The notes beneath the pieces were generated by a model. The model saw nothing but the letters and a program-made list of their open reading frames with translations. It was not told the origin of the DNA and searched no databases. Source: Guptibacillus hwajinpoensis (lineage in GTDB: Bacteria; Bacillota; Bacilli; Bacillales; Guptibacillaceae). From it: DNA of 64,000 nt. The DNA is taken from the NCBI RefSeq assembly GCF_020171785.1, contig NZ_JAIVAE010000002.1:248001-312000 (forward strand), in the 5' to 3' direction. A program made the translations under genes and the position numbers. Shown piece by piece: positions 52,785-64,000 of the stretch (within the stretch, counting starts at the first letter, position 1; every line of letters starts with the position of its first letter).

Positions 52785-53801
52785 ATGGATATTCAATTAC
52801 TTGGGATCACCGTTCTGTGGGTTTTTCTTTATGGCTATCTCATTACAGCCTCCATTGATTTTGGAGCGGGCTTCTTTGCTTACTATGGAGAGCTTACGGG
52901 ACGCGACCACATTATTAATAAAATCATTAGTCGTTATTTATCACCTGTATGGGAAGTGACCAATGTTTTCTTTGTTTTCTTTTTCGTTGGCCTCGTAGGC
53001 TTTTTCCCTGATACGGCCTATTATTATGGAACGGCTTTACTTGTACCAGGCAGCATCGCCATTATTCTTTTGGCGATACGAGGGTCATTTTATGCATTTG
53101 GAAACTATGGAGCGAAGAAAAGCAGAGTTTATACGTTTTTATACGGGGTTACAGGCTTATTGATCCCAGCTTCACTTTCAACTGCTTTAACGTTATCAGA
53201 AGGTGGATTTATAGAAGAGGTTAACGGAGAAGTGAAATTTCTTGCAGGAGAGCTATTTTCCAGTTTTTACTCATGGTCTGTTGTCTTGCTTGCGATTGTA
53301 TCCGTGCTCTTTATTAGTGCGGCGTTTCTCACGTACTATGCTAGTCGAGCAAATGATGAGCCTGCTCTTGAATTGCTTAGAAAGTACGCGCTGTTTTGGA
53401 GTGCGCCAACGATTTTGTCCAGTATTCTGGTTTTCGTAGCCCTTCAACAACATAATTCTGTGCATTTCGAACGAACGCTGGATTATGCCTGGTTCTTTAT
53501 TGCTTCACTTTTTTGTTTTTTAATCGCAACGTATTTGATTTTCCAACGTAAACGATATGGAACCGCATTTATTTTTGTGATGCTTCAATTCTTTTTCGCA
53601 TTCTTCGGGTATGGCATTTCTCACTTACCATGGATTTTATATGATCACATTACCATTTATTCAGGGTATACGAACGAAACAACTGGTGTATATCTTGTTA
53701 TCGCCTTTATAGCTGGTCTTTGCTTACTCGTGCCTTCCCTCGTCTTATTAATGAGGCTATTCTTATTTGATGCAGAGTATGTAAAGGGGAATAAGTCCTG
53801 A
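52785..53801 (+). CDS. cydB: Cytochrome bd-type quinol oxidase subunit II (YthB-like)
   Basis: 338 residues, about 8 membrane helices: FLYGYLITASIDFGAGFF at the start, ISRYLSPVWEVTNVFFVFF, and PWILYDHITIYSGYTN near the end, as in CydB/CioB. No cydCD assembly genes follow. AAGGGGTG precedes the ATG. It is 26 bases from cydA and shares its Rex-controlled promoter. Confidence 0.92.
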   Translation: MDIQLLGITVLWVFLYGYLITASIDFGAGFFAYYGELTGRDHIINKIISRYLSPVWEVTNVFFVFFFVGLVGFFPDTAYYYGTALLVPGSIAIILLAIRGSFYAFGNYGAKKSRVYTFLYGVTGLLIPASLSTALTLSEGGFIEEVNGEVKFLAGELFSSFYSWSVVLLAIVSVLFISAAFLTYYASRANDEPALELLRKYALFWSAPTILSSILVFVALQQHNSVHFERTLDYAWFFIASLFCFLIATYLIFQRKRYGTAFIFVMLQFFFAFFGYGISHLPWILYDHITIYSGYTNETTGVYLVIAFIAGLCLLVPSLVLLMRLFLFDAEYVKGNKS

Positions 53802-53851
53802 AGAAGAAATATTGACACTGATGATAAGAGTGGTAGGATAGATATGATAGT

Positions 53852-53886
53852 GCGTCAGCAATGTTGCTGGCGCGCGTTTCTTTCTG
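53852..53886 (+). terminator. Hairpin between cydB and ktrC
   Basis: GCGTCAGCAA-tg-TTGCTGGCGC followed by TTTCTTTCT. It probably ends cydB transcription. It lies after a TTGACA (53812), so it may also act as a leader hairpin of ktrC. Confidence 0.55.
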
Positions 53887-53907
53887 AATGAGTAGGAGGA
53901 GTGTGTC

Positions 53908-54573
53908 TTGAAAAAGCAATTTGCCGTTATTGGACTCGGTCGTTTTGGAGGAAGCATTTGTAAGTCACTAAGTCAGCAGGGGATGGAAGTTCTTGCGATT
54001 GATATGGATGAAGATAAAGTGAATGAGTTTTCTTCTGTAGCGACACATGCTGTTATCGCTGATTCAACTGATGAAAGTGTTCTTAAAAACCTTGGTATTC
54101 GTAACTTTGATCACGTTATCGTAGCTATTGGGGATAACATTCAATCGAGTATTTTAACGACGTTAATTCTAAAGGAATTGGGCGTAAGTAAAATTACGGT
54201 AAAAGCCCAAAATGATTATCATGAAAAAGTACTAAACAAAATTGGTGCAGATAAAATTGTGCACCCCGAACGCGATATGGGTGTTCGGATTGCACATAGC
54301 ATGATTTCAAATAGCGTATTAGACTATTTAGAACTCTCTGATGAGCACAGCATTGTAGAGCTGATCGCAAACTCGAGAATGGATAATAAAACAATCATTG
54401 AATTGGATATTCGCGCAAAGTATGGTGCAAATATTGTTGCTATCAAAAAAGGTGATGAGATTATCGTTTCGCCTCAAGCTGATCAAATGATATCAAAAGG
54501 TGATATTCTTATCGTAATTGGTTCAGATCAGGACATTAACCGCCTTGAGCGACAAATTTTAAATCGTGATTAA
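53908..54573 (+). CDS. ktrC: K+ uptake regulator, RCK subunit (KtrC)
   Basis: 221 residues. The N-terminal RCK domain has AVIGLGRFGGSICKSL (nucleotide site) and acidic IDMDEDKV; the RCK_C/TrkA-C domain is about 135-220. The cytoplasmic ring gates the KtrD channel, and the C-domain binds c-di-AMP in Bacillus. TTG start after AGGAGGAG. The order ktrC-rnjA-rpoY matches B. subtilis. No ydaO-type riboswitch was seen in the short leader. Confidence 0.93.
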   Translation: MKKQFAVIGLGRFGGSICKSLSQQGMEVLAIDMDEDKVNEFSSVATHAVIADSTDESVLKNLGIRNFDHVIVAIGDNIQSSILTTLILKELGVSKITVKAQNDYHEKVLNKIGADKIVHPERDMGVRIAHSMISNSVLDYLELSDEHSIVELIANSRMDNKTIIELDIRAKYGANIVAIKKGDEIIVSPQADQMISKGDILIVIGSDQDINRLERQILNRD

Positions 54574-54584
54574 TCTTCACACAG

Positions 54585-54623
54585 AAAAAACAGCCTGTCG
54601 AACGATCGACAGGCTGTTTTTGT
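54585..54623. terminator. Bidirectional terminator between ktrC and rnjA
   Basis: AAAACAGCCTGTCG-aacgat-CGACAGGCTGTTTT. Confidence 0.92.
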
Positions 54624-54627
54624 TTGA

Positions 54628-56295
54628 TCAAATTTCCATAATGATCGGAAGGATCATTGGACGACGCTTCGTTTTTTCGTATAGGAAAGGTGCAAGAGTA
54701 TCTGTAATTTCATTCTTAATTTCAGACCACTGGCTTGTACGCTTTTCCATTACACCATTCAGATGCTTTGATAAAAGCTCTTGAGCATCATTAATCAAAT
54801 CACCAGATTCTCTCATGTAGACAAATCCACGAGAAATGATGTCAGGACCGGAAAGAATTTTAAACTCTTTCATGTTAATGGAGACAACAACAATAACAAG
54901 ACCTTCTTCAGAAAGGATTTTACGATCTCGTAGCACAATGTTGCCAATGTCCCCGATTCCTTTTCCGTCCACATAGACAGATCCAGAAGGGATTTTACCA
55001 CTAATGGAGGCTTCATTTTCGCTTAGTGCGAGAACTTCACCGTTATCCATAATGAAAGAATGATCCTGCGGAATGCCGCAATCTTGTGCGAGCTTTGTAT
55101 GCATCTTAAGCATACGGTACTCACCGTGAATTGGCATAAAGAATTTAGGCTTAATGAGACGAAGCATAAGCTTCTGCTCATCTTGTCCACCGTGACCAGA
55201 AGTATGAATGTCACTTAGTTTATGGTGAATCACATCAGCACCTGCGCGAGATAGTTGGTTAATGATTCTCGATACGCTTACCTGGTTACCAGGAATAGGT
55301 GAAGAAGAGAAAACAACTGTATCTCCAGGAATGATTTGAATTTGACGATGTGTCGCGTTCGCAATTCGAGATAGAGCAGCCATCGGCTCTCCCTGACTTC
55401 CTGTACAAAGAATCGTTACTTTATTTTCTGGAAGACGGTTGATTTGATTCGCATCAATAAATGTATCTTTAGGTGCATTAATGTACCCAAGTTCCTGACC
55501 AATCGTAATGTTAGATTCCATACTGCGTCCGAAGACGGCTACTTTACGTCCGTTTTCAACGGCTGCTTCCACAACCTGTTGAAGGCGGTGAATATTTGAT
55601 GCGAAAGTAGCGAAAATGACACGGCCATCTACTTTTCTAAAGATATCCTGGATGGTTTCCCCTACGCGACTCTCAGACATTGTAAAGCCTGGAACTTCAC
55701 TATTTGTACTATCAGAAAGAAGAGCTAGAACGCCTTCTTTACCGATTTCGGCCATTTTAGTTAAGTTTGCGGGTTCGCCAACCGGTGTGAAATCAAACTT
55801 AAAGTCTCCCGTATGAACGATGTTACCAGGAGGAGTTTTAACAACGACACCATAAGAATCAGGAATACTGTGAGTTGTTCTAAAGAACATTACTGATGTT
55901 TTACGGAACTTAATAATGTCTTCTTCTGTGATTTCATTTAAAGAAGCGCCTCGAAGAAGTCCGTGCTCTTCAAGTTTATTGCGAATAAAACCTAGTGCAA
56001 GCTTACCACCATAGATTGGCACGTTAATTTCACGAAGTAAGTAAGGGATGCCGCCTATATGGTCTTCGTGACCGTGAGTGATAAATAAACCTTTGATTTT
56101 ATCCTGGTTTTTAACGAGATAAGAATAGTCTGGAATAACGTAGTCAATTCCTAGTAATTCTTCTTCTGGGAATTTAATCCCAGCATCAACAAGGATAATT
56201 TCATCCTGAAACTGAATACCGTACATGTTTTTACCGATTTCTCCGAGTCCACCTAAAGCGAACACGGCGGTTTGATGATTTTTAACAAATTTCAT
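54628..56295 (-). CDS. rnjA: Ribonuclease J1
   Basis: 555 residues, the main 5'-3' exo- and endoribonuclease of Gram-positive mRNA decay and rRNA processing. The metallo-beta-lactamase core carries GHEDHIGG (about 74-81); the beta-CASP domain follows (about 215-400), with [10 protein letters not shown] and [10 protein letters not shown] as later motifs. The C-terminal alpha/beta dimerisation domain is complete. It begins 3 bases after the rpoY stop, and AATTGGAGAATG gives the ribosome site. Confidence 0.97.
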   Translation of the reverse strand: MKFVKNHQTAVFALGGLGEIGKNMYGIQFQDEIILVDAGIKFPEEELLGIDYVIPDYSYLVKNQDKIKGLFITHGHEDHIGGIPYLLREINVPIYGGKLALGFIRNKLEEHGLLRGASLNEITEEDIIKFRKTSVMFFRTTHSIPDSYGVVVKTPPGNIVHTGDFKFDFTPVGEPANLTKMAEIGKEGVLALLSDSTNSEVPGFTMSESRVGETIQDIFRKVDGRVIFATFASNIHRLQQVVEAAVENGRKVAVFGRSMESNITIGQELGYINAPKDTFIDANQINRLPENKVTILCTGSQGEPMAALSRIANATHRQIQIIPGDTVVFSSSPIPGNQVSVSRIINQLSRAGADVIHHKLSDIHTSGHGGQDEQKLMLRLIKPKFFMPIHGEYRMLKMHTKLAQDCGIPQDHSFIMDNGEVLALSENEASISGKIPSGSVYVDGKGIGDIGNIVLRDRKILSEEGLVIVVVSINMKEFKILSGPDIISRGFVYMRESGDLINDAQELLSKHLNGVMEKRTSQWSEIKNEITDTLAPFLYEKTKRRPMILPIIMEI

Positions 56296-56298
56296 AGT

Positions 56299-56508
56299 CT
56301 ATACATTCTCCAATTCAAAGTGCTCTGATTTTTGCTCAAACGAAAGGAAGTCATCTTCCACGGTTTGAATAAATTCAATATTAAGGTCGCGGTCCTTTAA
56401 TTTGTAGCGAACTTCCCGTTCAGAAGTAGCCTCTACGTAAAGGCTCATTGTTCGCTCTCTTACAGGAACCTCCTTTTTTGTCTCTTGATAAAATACCTTA
56501 TAAATCAT
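56299..56508 (-). CDS. rpoY: RNA polymerase epsilon subunit
   Basis: 69 residues: [20 protein letters not shown] at the start, [26 protein letters not shown], and a C-terminus [15 protein letters not shown]. This matches the DUF1447/RpoY family that binds RNA polymerase in Firmicutes. TAAGGAGAG precedes the ATG. It is first in the rpoY-rnjA operon. Upstream CTATATAATA could be the -10; no good -35 was seen. Confidence 0.93.
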   Translation of the reverse strand: MIYKVFYQETKKEVPVRERTMSLYVEATSEREVRYKLKDRDLNIEFIQTVEDDFLSFEQKSEHFELENV

Positions 56509-56643
56509 TCTAAATCTCTCCTTAACTCAGACAATTTGTGTGCATCTTCGTTTATTATATAGGAAATTGGTTTCTTTTTCATGTTTCTAACCACATTTCC
56601 ATAAGAAATAGGAGAATTTGCACGAATTTAAGGGTGGAAAAGG

Positions 56644-56724
56644 TTAATCAATGGAATATTTAGGTTGTGGAAATAGCACGTTCCTCCAGGTTTTTTTTAA
56701 TTTACGCTTCATTTTTCGATACAT
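56644..56724 (-). CDS. Possible short basic peptide
   Basis: 26 codons: MYRKMKRKLKKTWRNVLFPQ then PKYSID. AAGGAAGG lies 9 bases before the second ATG (56724) and touches the first (56733). It is highly basic. In the otherwise gene-free region 56509-56871 it is the only candidate; it may be chance. Confidence 0.25.
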   Translation of the reverse strand: MYRKMKRKLKKTWRNVLFPQPKYSID

Positions 56725-56871
56725 TAAGCTCATCCTTCCTTTTTTAATAACTATTTTTATTATTGATCATGTCGTTAGGATTTAGTTTGGAAAAAGATGG
56801 GGAAATAGTAGGGACACCATTTCCTTAATCATGTAACATGTTAATGAATTCGCTTATAAGGAGGGTGAGAT

Positions 56872-57777
56872 TTGAAGTTATATGTTGCGCTTATTTCATT
56901 AAGTTTAATATGGGGCATGTCGTTCATGTTCATTAAATTGATTGTTCCGATTACAGGGCCATGGGGCGTAGTCTTTTTTCGCTGCATACTTGGGGCAGTA
57001 TCAATTTTTCTTTATTTAATGATAAGAGGAAGAATAAAGAAGTTAAAAGGCAATCTTAAGTGGGGAAGTCTTATTCTAGTAGGGATTATGAATGCGCTCA
57101 TTCCCTGGGGAATGATTGCACTTAGTGAAGAACGGATCTCGAGTAGCCTTGCTGCTACGTTAAATGCGACGACACCACTATTCACAAGTATTCTTGGCGC
57201 TTTTTTATTTGGGCGAATGCTATTTCTGAAACAGTGGACAGGTATAATCGTTGGATTTATCGGCATCCTTTTTTTAATTGATCTTGATCTAAGTGCATTG
57301 GTAAAAGGCGAGTGGAGAGGGGTATTTCCAATGCTAATCGCCACTTGCTGCTATGGATTTGCATCGCAATATACAAAAAAGAACTTAAAGGGCGTACCTG
57401 TTGATGTGTTGTCGTTCATTACGTTAACGATCGGAGCGACAGGAGGACTTCTAATGATGCTCATTAGTGGGGAAGGTGGTATTCAGTTTACGTTACTCCT
57501 TCAACGTGATATTCTAATAGCGCTAATTGGTCTAGGTGTGTTCGGTTCGGGTCTAGCTTATTTGCTCTTCTATTATATGATTCAACATGGTAGCGCAGAG
57601 TTTGCGACATTAGTGACATACCTTGTACCTGTCACCGCCTTGATCTGGGGAAGCTTTTATTTAAATGAAAACATCACACTACCTATGATTTTAGGGTTGC
57701 TACTTGTGTTTTTTGGAGTTTATTTATCAGGTAAACATCAAAGAACTGAAGCAAACACGATAAGAAGATCAGCATAA
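56872..57777 (+). CDS. EamA/DMT-family transporter
   Basis: 301 residues, about 10 membrane helices in two EamA repeats (about 3-138 and 152-288); SLIWGMSFMFIKL and PWGVVFFRC at the start, LVYLVPVTALIWGSF-like ATLVTYLVPVTALIWGSFY in the second repeat. The family exports or imports amino acids, nucleosides or drugs; the substrate is unknown. TTG start after AAGGAGGGTG. Confidence 0.85.
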   Translation: MKLYVALISLSLIWGMSFMFIKLIVPITGPWGVVFFRCILGAVSIFLYLMIRGRIKKLKGNLKWGSLILVGIMNALIPWGMIALSEERISSSLAATLNATTPLFTSILGAFLFGRMLFLKQWTGIIVGFIGILFLIDLDLSALVKGEWRGVFPMLIATCCYGFASQYTKKNLKGVPVDVLSFITLTIGATGGLLMMLISGEGGIQFTLLLQRDILIALIGLGVFGSGLAYLLFYYMIQHGSAEFATLVTYLVPVTALIWGSFYLNENITLPMILGLLLVFFGVYLSGKHQRTEANTIRRSA

Positions 57778-57828
57778 TGTTTTCAAGATAGTTATGATAA
57801 AAAATATAGCAGGAACAGGTGAATGACG

Positions 57829-58605
57829 ATGCATAACGAAAAGATTGTGTTTTTTGATATTGATGGCACACTTCTTAATCATGACAAAAAAATTCCAGTG
57901 TCAACGCGGGAAGCTTTAAAAACACTTACAGAGAATGGGGTTCATGTTGCCATTGCAACAGGCAGAGCGCCATTTATGTTCGCAGATCTTAGAGAAGATC
58001 TTGGAATAGACACGTTTATCAGTTTTAATGGCCAATACGTGAAACACCAGGAAAAGGTTGTTCATACAAATCCGCTAAGTCGCGATGAAATTACGGTTCT
58101 TGAAGAAGAAGCCAAGAAAAATGGCCATCCCATGGTATTCCTTGATCACGAAGCGATGATGAGTAACCATGATGAACATCCTCATATTATGAAAAGCATG
58201 GACGACTTAAAAATGCATTATCCTGGATATGATCCTTCCTATTATCACAATAGAGAAATTTATCAGGCGCTTCTGTTTTGCGAAAGTAATGACGAAGGTG
58301 GCTATCGTGATGCATATGGGAACCTTGATTTTATCCGCTGGCATGATTATTCCATGGACGTGATTCCCCCTGGAGGCTCAAAAGCGAAAGGAATAGAAGC
58401 TATGATTAAGCACCTTGGATTTAAACGAGAAAATACGTACGCTTTTGGAGATGCACTCAACGACATCGAAATGTTGAAGTTTGCAGGCACGGGAGTCGCA
58501 ATGGGAAATGGCTATGAAGAAGTGAAACAAGTGGCTGATTACATCACGGATCCGGTCGATCAAGACGGTATTCAAAAAGGGTTGAAAAAAGTAGGCTTAC
58601 TATAA
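57829..58605 (+). CDS. ykrA: HAD-family (Cof-type) phosphatase YkrA
   Basis: 258 residues. HAD motif I FFDIDGTLLN (catalytic Asp about 8), motif II ATGR, motif III Lys in GGSKAKGI, motif IV FGDALNDIEML. A C2B-type cap lies between motifs II and III. It hydrolyses small phosphates, perhaps sugar or flavin phosphates. The second ATG (57829) is preferred, 6 bases after AGGTGA. The position before def matches B. subtilis. Confidence 0.88.
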   Translation: MHNEKIVFFDIDGTLLNHDKKIPVSTREALKTLTENGVHVAIATGRAPFMFADLREDLGIDTFISFNGQYVKHQEKVVHTNPLSRDEITVLEEEAKKNGHPMVFLDHEAMMSNHDEHPHIMKSMDDLKMHYPGYDPSYYHNREIYQALLFCESNDEGGYRDAYGNLDFIRWHDYSMDVIPPGGSKAKGIEAMIKHLGFKRENTYAFGDALNDIEMLKFAGTGVAMGNGYEEVKQVADYITDPVDQDGIQKGLKKVGLL

Positions 58606-58606
58606 A

Positions 58607-58642
58607 AAAGGGGATCGCCTATTGAAACGGCGATCCCCTTTG
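58607..58642. terminator. Bidirectional terminator between ykrA and def
   Basis: AAAGGGGATCGCC-loop-GGCGATCCCCTTT. Confidence 0.9.
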
Positions 58643-58660
58643 CTCATTGTAGAATCAAGC

Positions 58661-59203
58661 TTATCGACCTAAAGGTGTTAATTCACTTGCTTCTTCATTG
58701 TTAATCCGATCGTAAAACATAACGCCATCAAGATGATCAACTTCATGTTGGACAACGATAGCAGGCAACCCCTTTAATCTTAGCTTTAGCGGATTACCTT
58801 CAGCATCAACGCCCTTGACTGTAATCCGAGCATATCTCGGTACAGCACCAGGTACTTCACGATCAACGGAAAGACAGCCTTCCCCTCCATCTAAATACGT
58901 TTTTTCAACGGAATGACTAATGATTTTTGGATTCATGATGCCATAGCTATATAGCGTGCCTCTATTATCAGAGACGTGCACCGCAATCATACGTTTGCTA
59001 ATGCCGATTTGTGGGGCAGCAATTCCGATACCTGAGCGTAATTCATACTTTAAGGCAGCTTCAGGATCTTGACTATTAATAAGGAATTCAAGCATTTCTC
59101 TTAAGGTTTGCTTTTCTTCTTCAGTTGCAGGAAGGGTAATTTCATTTGCAACTTCAGTTAGGATTGGATCCCCTTCTCTACGAATATCTTTCATTGTTAA
59201 CAT
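58661..59203 (-). CDS. def: Peptide deformylase
   Basis: Removes the N-formyl group from nascent proteins. About 180 residues with the three family motifs: [10 protein letters not shown] (about 60), EGCLSV (metal Cys), and QHEVDHLDG (metal His and catalytic Glu). A Gram-positive type 2 enzyme by its length and inserts. ATG 59203 is used, 11 bases after AGGAG; a GTG four codons earlier is closer to that site and also possible. The 330-base region upstream to ykyA shows no gene. Confidence 0.93.
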   Translation of the reverse strand: MLTMKDIRREGDPILTEVANEITLPATEEEKQTLREMLEFLINSQDPEAALKYELRSGIGIAAPQIGISKRMIAVHVSDNRGTLYSYGIMNPKIISHSVEKTYLDGGEGCLSVDREVPGAVPRYARITVKGVDAEGNPLKLRLKGLPAIVVQHEVDHLDGVMFYDRINNEEASELTPLGR

Positions 59204-59533
59204 GGTATGTTTCACTCCTATTCAAAACGGTCTATCATAAGTATATTCAACTTTTTGTAAGGGTTAAAGCAATTGCTCTTTTATTAATGACGATTGATAC
59301 TGAAAAAGTACAAGTGGCATTATGTGTCACTGTGTAAAAGAGAATCTTACAATAGTGATAGTTTAGCACAAGCCGATTTAACAGGGAATCCTCTTGAATG
59401 ATCTGTCTAGAAGGAATATGCGTGAATTATAGTATTGATTAAAAATGGAGTATTCTATTGAGATCTGTATTATGGTATAGTAATCAGGGATGTAATTATT
59501 ATGGTATGAATTGGATATGTGGGGGGACTTTTT

Positions 59534-60205
59534 TTGCTACGTAAATATCGTTTGGGAATTATTTCTCTGTTTTTCTGTTTTCTAATGGTTGGGTTAGCTG
59601 GTTGTCAGTTTGGTGGTAGCCCAGCAGAAAAAATGTATGACCATTTAGAGGAAGCTGTTGCTCTTGAAGATCAATTTAGAGAACAACAAGAACCTCTGGC
59701 GAAGGCAGAGAAAAAAGAGCAAGACATTTATAATGAGATTGTTGCACTAAGTATGGAAGAGTTTGATAAGATTGAAAAGCTTTCGAAAGAAGCTGAAGAA
59801 AATGCAGATCAGCGCCTTGAGTATTTAAAGAAGGAAAAAGAAAGCATCGATGAAGCATATGAAGAATTTGAGGAAGTTAAAGATTTAACCGAGGATCTTG
59901 AAACGGATGCAGCTAAGAAAGATGCTAAAAGCTTGATTGACATTATGGATAAGCGTTATGAAGCTTATGGAAAGCTACATAAAGAATACAAAGCAGCTGT
60001 TGAACAAGATCAAAAGCTCTACAGCTCACTTGAAGATAAAGAACTAACATTAGAGCAACTCCAAGAACAAATTAAAGTCGTTAACGAGAAATATGGCAAA
60101 GTGGCTGAGCATAAAGAAAGTTTCAACAAATTCACATCTGAATTTAATGAAGCCAAAAAAGCTTTTTATGAATCAGCTGAATTAAATGTGAATTACGGAG
60201 AATAG
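59534..60205 (+). CDS. ykyA: YkyA-like lipoprotein, coiled-coil
   Basis: 223 residues. A signal peptide ending in the lipobox VGLAGC (Cys about 24) anchors it in the membrane; the remainder is a long, Glu/Lys-rich helical region matching the YkyA/putative cell-wall binding lipoprotein family. TTG 59534 is chosen because GGGGGGA lies just upstream. The place between def and pdhA matches B. subtilis. Its own terminator follows. Confidence 0.88.
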   Translation: MLRKYRLGIISLFFCFLMVGLAGCQFGGSPAEKMYDHLEEAVALEDQFREQQEPLAKAEKKEQDIYNEIVALSMEEFDKIEKLSKEAEENADQRLEYLKKEKESIDEAYEEFEEVKDLTEDLETDAAKKDAKSLIDIMDKRYEAYGKLHKEYKAAVEQDQKLYSSLEDKELTLEQLQEQIKVVNEKYGKVAEHKESFNKFTSEFNEAKKAFYESAELNVNYGE

Positions 60206-60233
60206 AAACCGCTCGTTTGAGCGGTTTTTTCTA
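60205..60233 (+). terminator. Terminator after ykyA
   Basis: AAACCGCTC-gttt-GAGCGGTTT with T tail. Confidence 0.88.
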
Positions 60234-61827
<1,594 letters not shown>

Positions 61828-61830
61828 GCT

Positions 61831-62808
61831 ATGGCGCAAATGACAATGATTCAAGCAATCACTGATGCGATGCGTACGGAGTTGAAAAATGACGAGAACG
61901 TACTCGTGTTTGGTGAAGACGTAGGTCAAAACGGCGGCGTTTTCCGTGCGACAGAAGGACTTCAAAAGGAATTTGGCGAAGATCGCGTATTCGATACTCC
62001 GCTTGCTGAATCAGGTATCGGTGGTATGTCTATCGGACTTGCACTAACTGGATTCCGTCCAGTACCAGAAGTTCAGTTCTTTGGATTTGTATACGAAGTA
62101 ATGGATGCTATTTCCGGTCAAATGGCTCGTCTTCGTTATCGTTCAGGCGGCTCTTTCCACGCGCCGATTACTGTTCGCTCACCATTTGGTGGCGGCGTTA
62201 AAACACCAGAACTTCACGCAGATAGCCTTGAAGGTCTAATGGCGCAACAGCCAGGACTAAAAGTTGTAATCCCTTCAAACCCTTATGATGCAAAAGGACT
62301 TCTTATTTCTGCGATTCGTGATAACGATCCAGTTATTTTCCTTGAGCACATGAAGCTTTATCGTTCTTTCCGTCAGGAAGTTCCTGAAGAAGAATACACA
62401 ATTGAAATTGGTAAAGCTGAAGTGAAACGTGAAGGTACTGACATCACAATCGTAACTTACGGTGCGATGGTACAAGCTTCTCTTAAAGCTGCTGAAGAGC
62501 TTGAAAAGAACGACATCAGTGCAGAAGTAATCGACCTTCGTACGGTTAGCCCGCTCGATATCGATACAATTATTGCCTCTGTTGAAAAAACAAATCGTGC
62601 AATTGTTGTTCAAGAAGCTCAGAAGCAAGCTGGTATTGCGGCTAACGTCGTTGCAGAAATTAACGACCGCGCAATTCTAAGTCTTGAAGCACCAGTTCTT
62701 CGCGTAGCTGCACCTGATACTGTATTTGCATTCTCAGCTGCTGAAGATGTATGGCTTCCTGATCATACTGATATTATCGAAAAAGCAACTCAAGTTGTTA
62801 ATTTCTAA
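61831..62808 (+). CDS. pdhB: Pyruvate dehydrogenase E1 component, beta subunit
   Basis: 325 residues of the transketolase-like E1-beta family: [29 protein letters not shown], and a C-terminal domain with [15 protein letters not shown]. It pairs with PdhA. AAAGGAG lies before the ATG, 3 bases after the pdhA stop, so the two are translated together. The codon use is strongly biased, as in highly expressed genes. Confidence 0.97.
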   Translation: MAQMTMIQAITDAMRTELKNDENVLVFGEDVGQNGGVFRATEGLQKEFGEDRVFDTPLAESGIGGMSIGLALTGFRPVPEVQFFGFVYEVMDAISGQMARLRYRSGGSFHAPITVRSPFGGGVKTPELHADSLEGLMAQQPGLKVVIPSNPYDAKGLLISAIRDNDPVIFLEHMKLYRSFRQEVPEEEYTIEIGKAEVKREGTDITIVTYGAMVQASLKAAEELEKNDISAEVIDLRTVSPLDIDTIIASVEKTNRAIVVQEAQKQAGIAANVVAEINDRAILSLEAPVLRVAAPDTVFAFSAAEDVWLPDHTDIIEKATQVVNF

Positions 62809-62829
62809 TTAACTCTTTATAAAAAAACA

Positions 62830-62861
62830 TGAAGTGAAGCTGCGATCCGCGCTTCGCTTCA
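62830..62861 (+). promoter_or_regulatory. Hairpin between pdhB and pdhC
   Basis: TGAAGTGAAGC-tgcgatccgc-GCTTCGCTTCA, one G-T pair. No T run follows (AGATCTTATATG), so it is not a typical terminator. It may stabilise or process the pdhAB part of the mRNA. Confidence 0.6.
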
Positions 62862-62907
62862 GATCTTATATGAGCAAAATTTTTCTACAATTAGGAGGCG
62901 AAGTCCC

Positions 62908-64000
62908 GTGGCATTTCAATTTAAGATGCCGGATATCGGTGAAGGTATCCATGAAGGCGAAATCGTAAAATGGTTTGTTAAATCCGGAGATGAAGTTAAA
63001 GAAGACGATATTCTTGCAGAAGTACAAAACGACAAAGCTGTTGTTGAAATTCCTTCCCCAGTAGACGGAACAGTTAAAGAAGTTCACGCTGAAGAAGGCG
63101 CAACTGTAATCGTTGGAGACGTAGTGATTACTTTCGACGCAGAAGGTTATGAAGATGCAGAGGAAGAACCTGCAGCTGAACAGCCTCAAGCTGAAGAAGA
63201 AGCTCCTAAAGCTGAAGCAAAATCTGAAGCAAAAGAAGATAGCGCTGGATCAAAACCACTTCCTGAAGCTGAAGAAGAAACAGATCCAACAAAACGCGTT
63301 ATTGCTATGCCAGCAGTACGTAAATATGCTCGTGAAAACGGCGTAAGCATTTCAAAAGTATCTGGTTCAGGTAAAAATGGTCGCGTCGTAAAAGAAGACA
63401 TCGACACTCACTTGAATGGTGGAGGCGAAGCAGCTTCTGAAGCTCCAGCAGCGACAGAAGAAAAAGCTGAAGCGAAGCAAGAAGCTTCTACTACATCAGC
63501 ACAGCCACAAGCATCTGCACAACCAGAAACTCGTGAGAAGATGAAAGGTATGCGTAAAGCAATTGCGAAAGCAATGGTTAACTCGAAGCATACTGCTCCA
63601 CACGTAACTCACATGGATGAAGTTGTTGTAACAGATCTTGTTGCTCATCGTAAGAAGTTCAAACAATATGCTGCAGACAAAGATGTGAAGCTAACTTACC
63701 TTCCATACGTTGTAAAAGCACTTGTTTCTGCACTTCGCGAATTCCCAATGTTGAATGCATCTATTGATGATTCTACTGAGGAAATCGTACACAAGCATTA
63801 CTACAACATCGGTATCGCTGCTAACACTGACGCTGGACTAGTTGTTCCAGTTGTGAAAGAAGCAGACCGTAAGCCACTTCTTAATGTTTCATCTGAAATT
63901 AATGAGTTGGCTAAAAAAGCTCGCGATGGTAAACTATCAGGGGACGATATGAAAGGTAGCACATGTACTATTTCTAACCTGGGTTCTGCTGGTGGTCAAT
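62908..64000 (+). CDS. pdhC: Pyruvate dehydrogenase E2 (dihydrolipoyllysine acetyltransferase), partial
   Basis: GTG start at 62908 after TAGGAGG; 364 codons are visible and the frame is open to the window end. One N-terminal lipoyl domain with the lipoylated Lys in [12 protein letters not shown] (about 43). A Glu/Ala/Pro linker follows, then the E1/E3-binding domain ([22 protein letters not shown]), an Ala/Gln-rich linker, and the catalytic acyltransferase domain starting [20 protein letters not shown]. The conserved C-terminal His-x-x-x-Asp lies beyond the window. It is the core of the complex. Confidence 0.96.
   Translation, partial: MAFQFKMPDIGEGIHEGEIVKWFVKSGDEVKEDDILAEVQNDKAVVEIPSPVDGTVKEVHAEEGATVIVGDVVITFDAEGYEDAEEEPAAEQPQAEEEAPKAEAKSEAKEDSAGSKPLPEAEEETDPTKRVIAMPAVRKYARENGVSISKVSGSGKNGRVVKEDIDTHLNGGGEAASEAPAATEEKAEAKQEASTTSAQPQASAQPETREKMKGMRKAIAKAMVNSKHTAPHVTHMDEVVVTDLVAHRKKFKQYAADKDVKLTYLPYVVKALVSALREFPMLNASIDDSTEEIVHKHYYNIGIAANTDAGLVVPVVKEADRKPLLNVSSEINELAKKARDGKLSGDDMKGSTCTISNLGSAGGQ

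Noticed and set aside
53802-53907. ydaO-type c-di-AMP riboswitch before ktrC
   Set aside because: The gap of 106 bases is too short, and only a simple hairpin is visible.

Overview
The window reads as chromosome of an endospore-forming member of the Bacillaceae. The evidence is AT-rich DNA, strong AGGAGG ribosome sites, many TTG/GTG starts, spore-surface genes, and gene order that follows Bacillus subtilis. Conserved stretches are yjbQ-fabI, yjcF-yjcG-yjcH, ykuL...ccpC-dapH-dapL-ykuS-ykuT-ykuU, a yknU/yknV-like ABC pair, ktrC-rnjA-rpoY, and ykrA-def-ykyA-pdhABC. I cannot name the species.

Layout. 0-3.7 kb: the start of a RodA/FtsW-type gene, mgtE and yjbQ. 3.7-10.9 kb: an accessory island between yjbQ and fabI. 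Both ends carry a related ~90-base inverted repeat. Inside are a minus-strand operon (sugar epimerase, GT-D glycosyltransferase, two HipA-like kinases), a small DUF6366-like protein, a DUF4269 gene with its middle deleted, and a decayed transposase with its small partner gene. 11-12 kb: fabI behind a FapR-type operator. 12.1-13.5 kb: three small, probably spore-surface, proteins. 13.6-21.1 kb: a surface-glycan cluster (CgeB-like transferase, UDP-sugar dehydrogenase, broken epimerase, two family-2 glycosyltransferases, formyltransferase, deacetylase-like protein), interrupted by an IS21 remnant and bordered by an IS3 remnant. 22.6-26.3 kb: poorly known, probably late-sporulation genes; one has a good sigma-K-type promoter. 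26.3-29.7 kb: DUF421, yjcFGH, pgpA and tRNA-Val. 29.8-31.8 kb: three Cys-rich proteins resembling endospore-appendage (Ena, DUF3992) subunits, plus the vestige of a fourth copy. 31.9-39 kb: mixed housekeeping and envelope genes, including a PAS sensor kinase, corA and ykuL. 39.4-42.2 kb: three genes that separate ykuL from ccpC. 42.2-51.2 kb: lysine/peptidoglycan precursor genes, stress genes and an asymmetric ABC exporter. 51.2-53.8 kb: cydAB under a perfect Rex-type operator. 53.9-64 kb: ktrC, rnjA/rpoY, a transporter, ykrA, def, ykyA and pdhA-pdhB-pdhC (pdhC runs off the window).

How the parts work together. The core genes serve Mg/K homeostasis, fatty-acid synthesis, respiration, RNA decay and pyruvate oxidation. 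The accessory genes at 4-8, 12-26 and 29-32 kb look mostly directed at building and decorating the spore surface. The most interesting candidates are the HipA-like/GT-D/epimerase operon inside the repeat-bounded island, and the Ena-like cluster with its vestigial duplicate.
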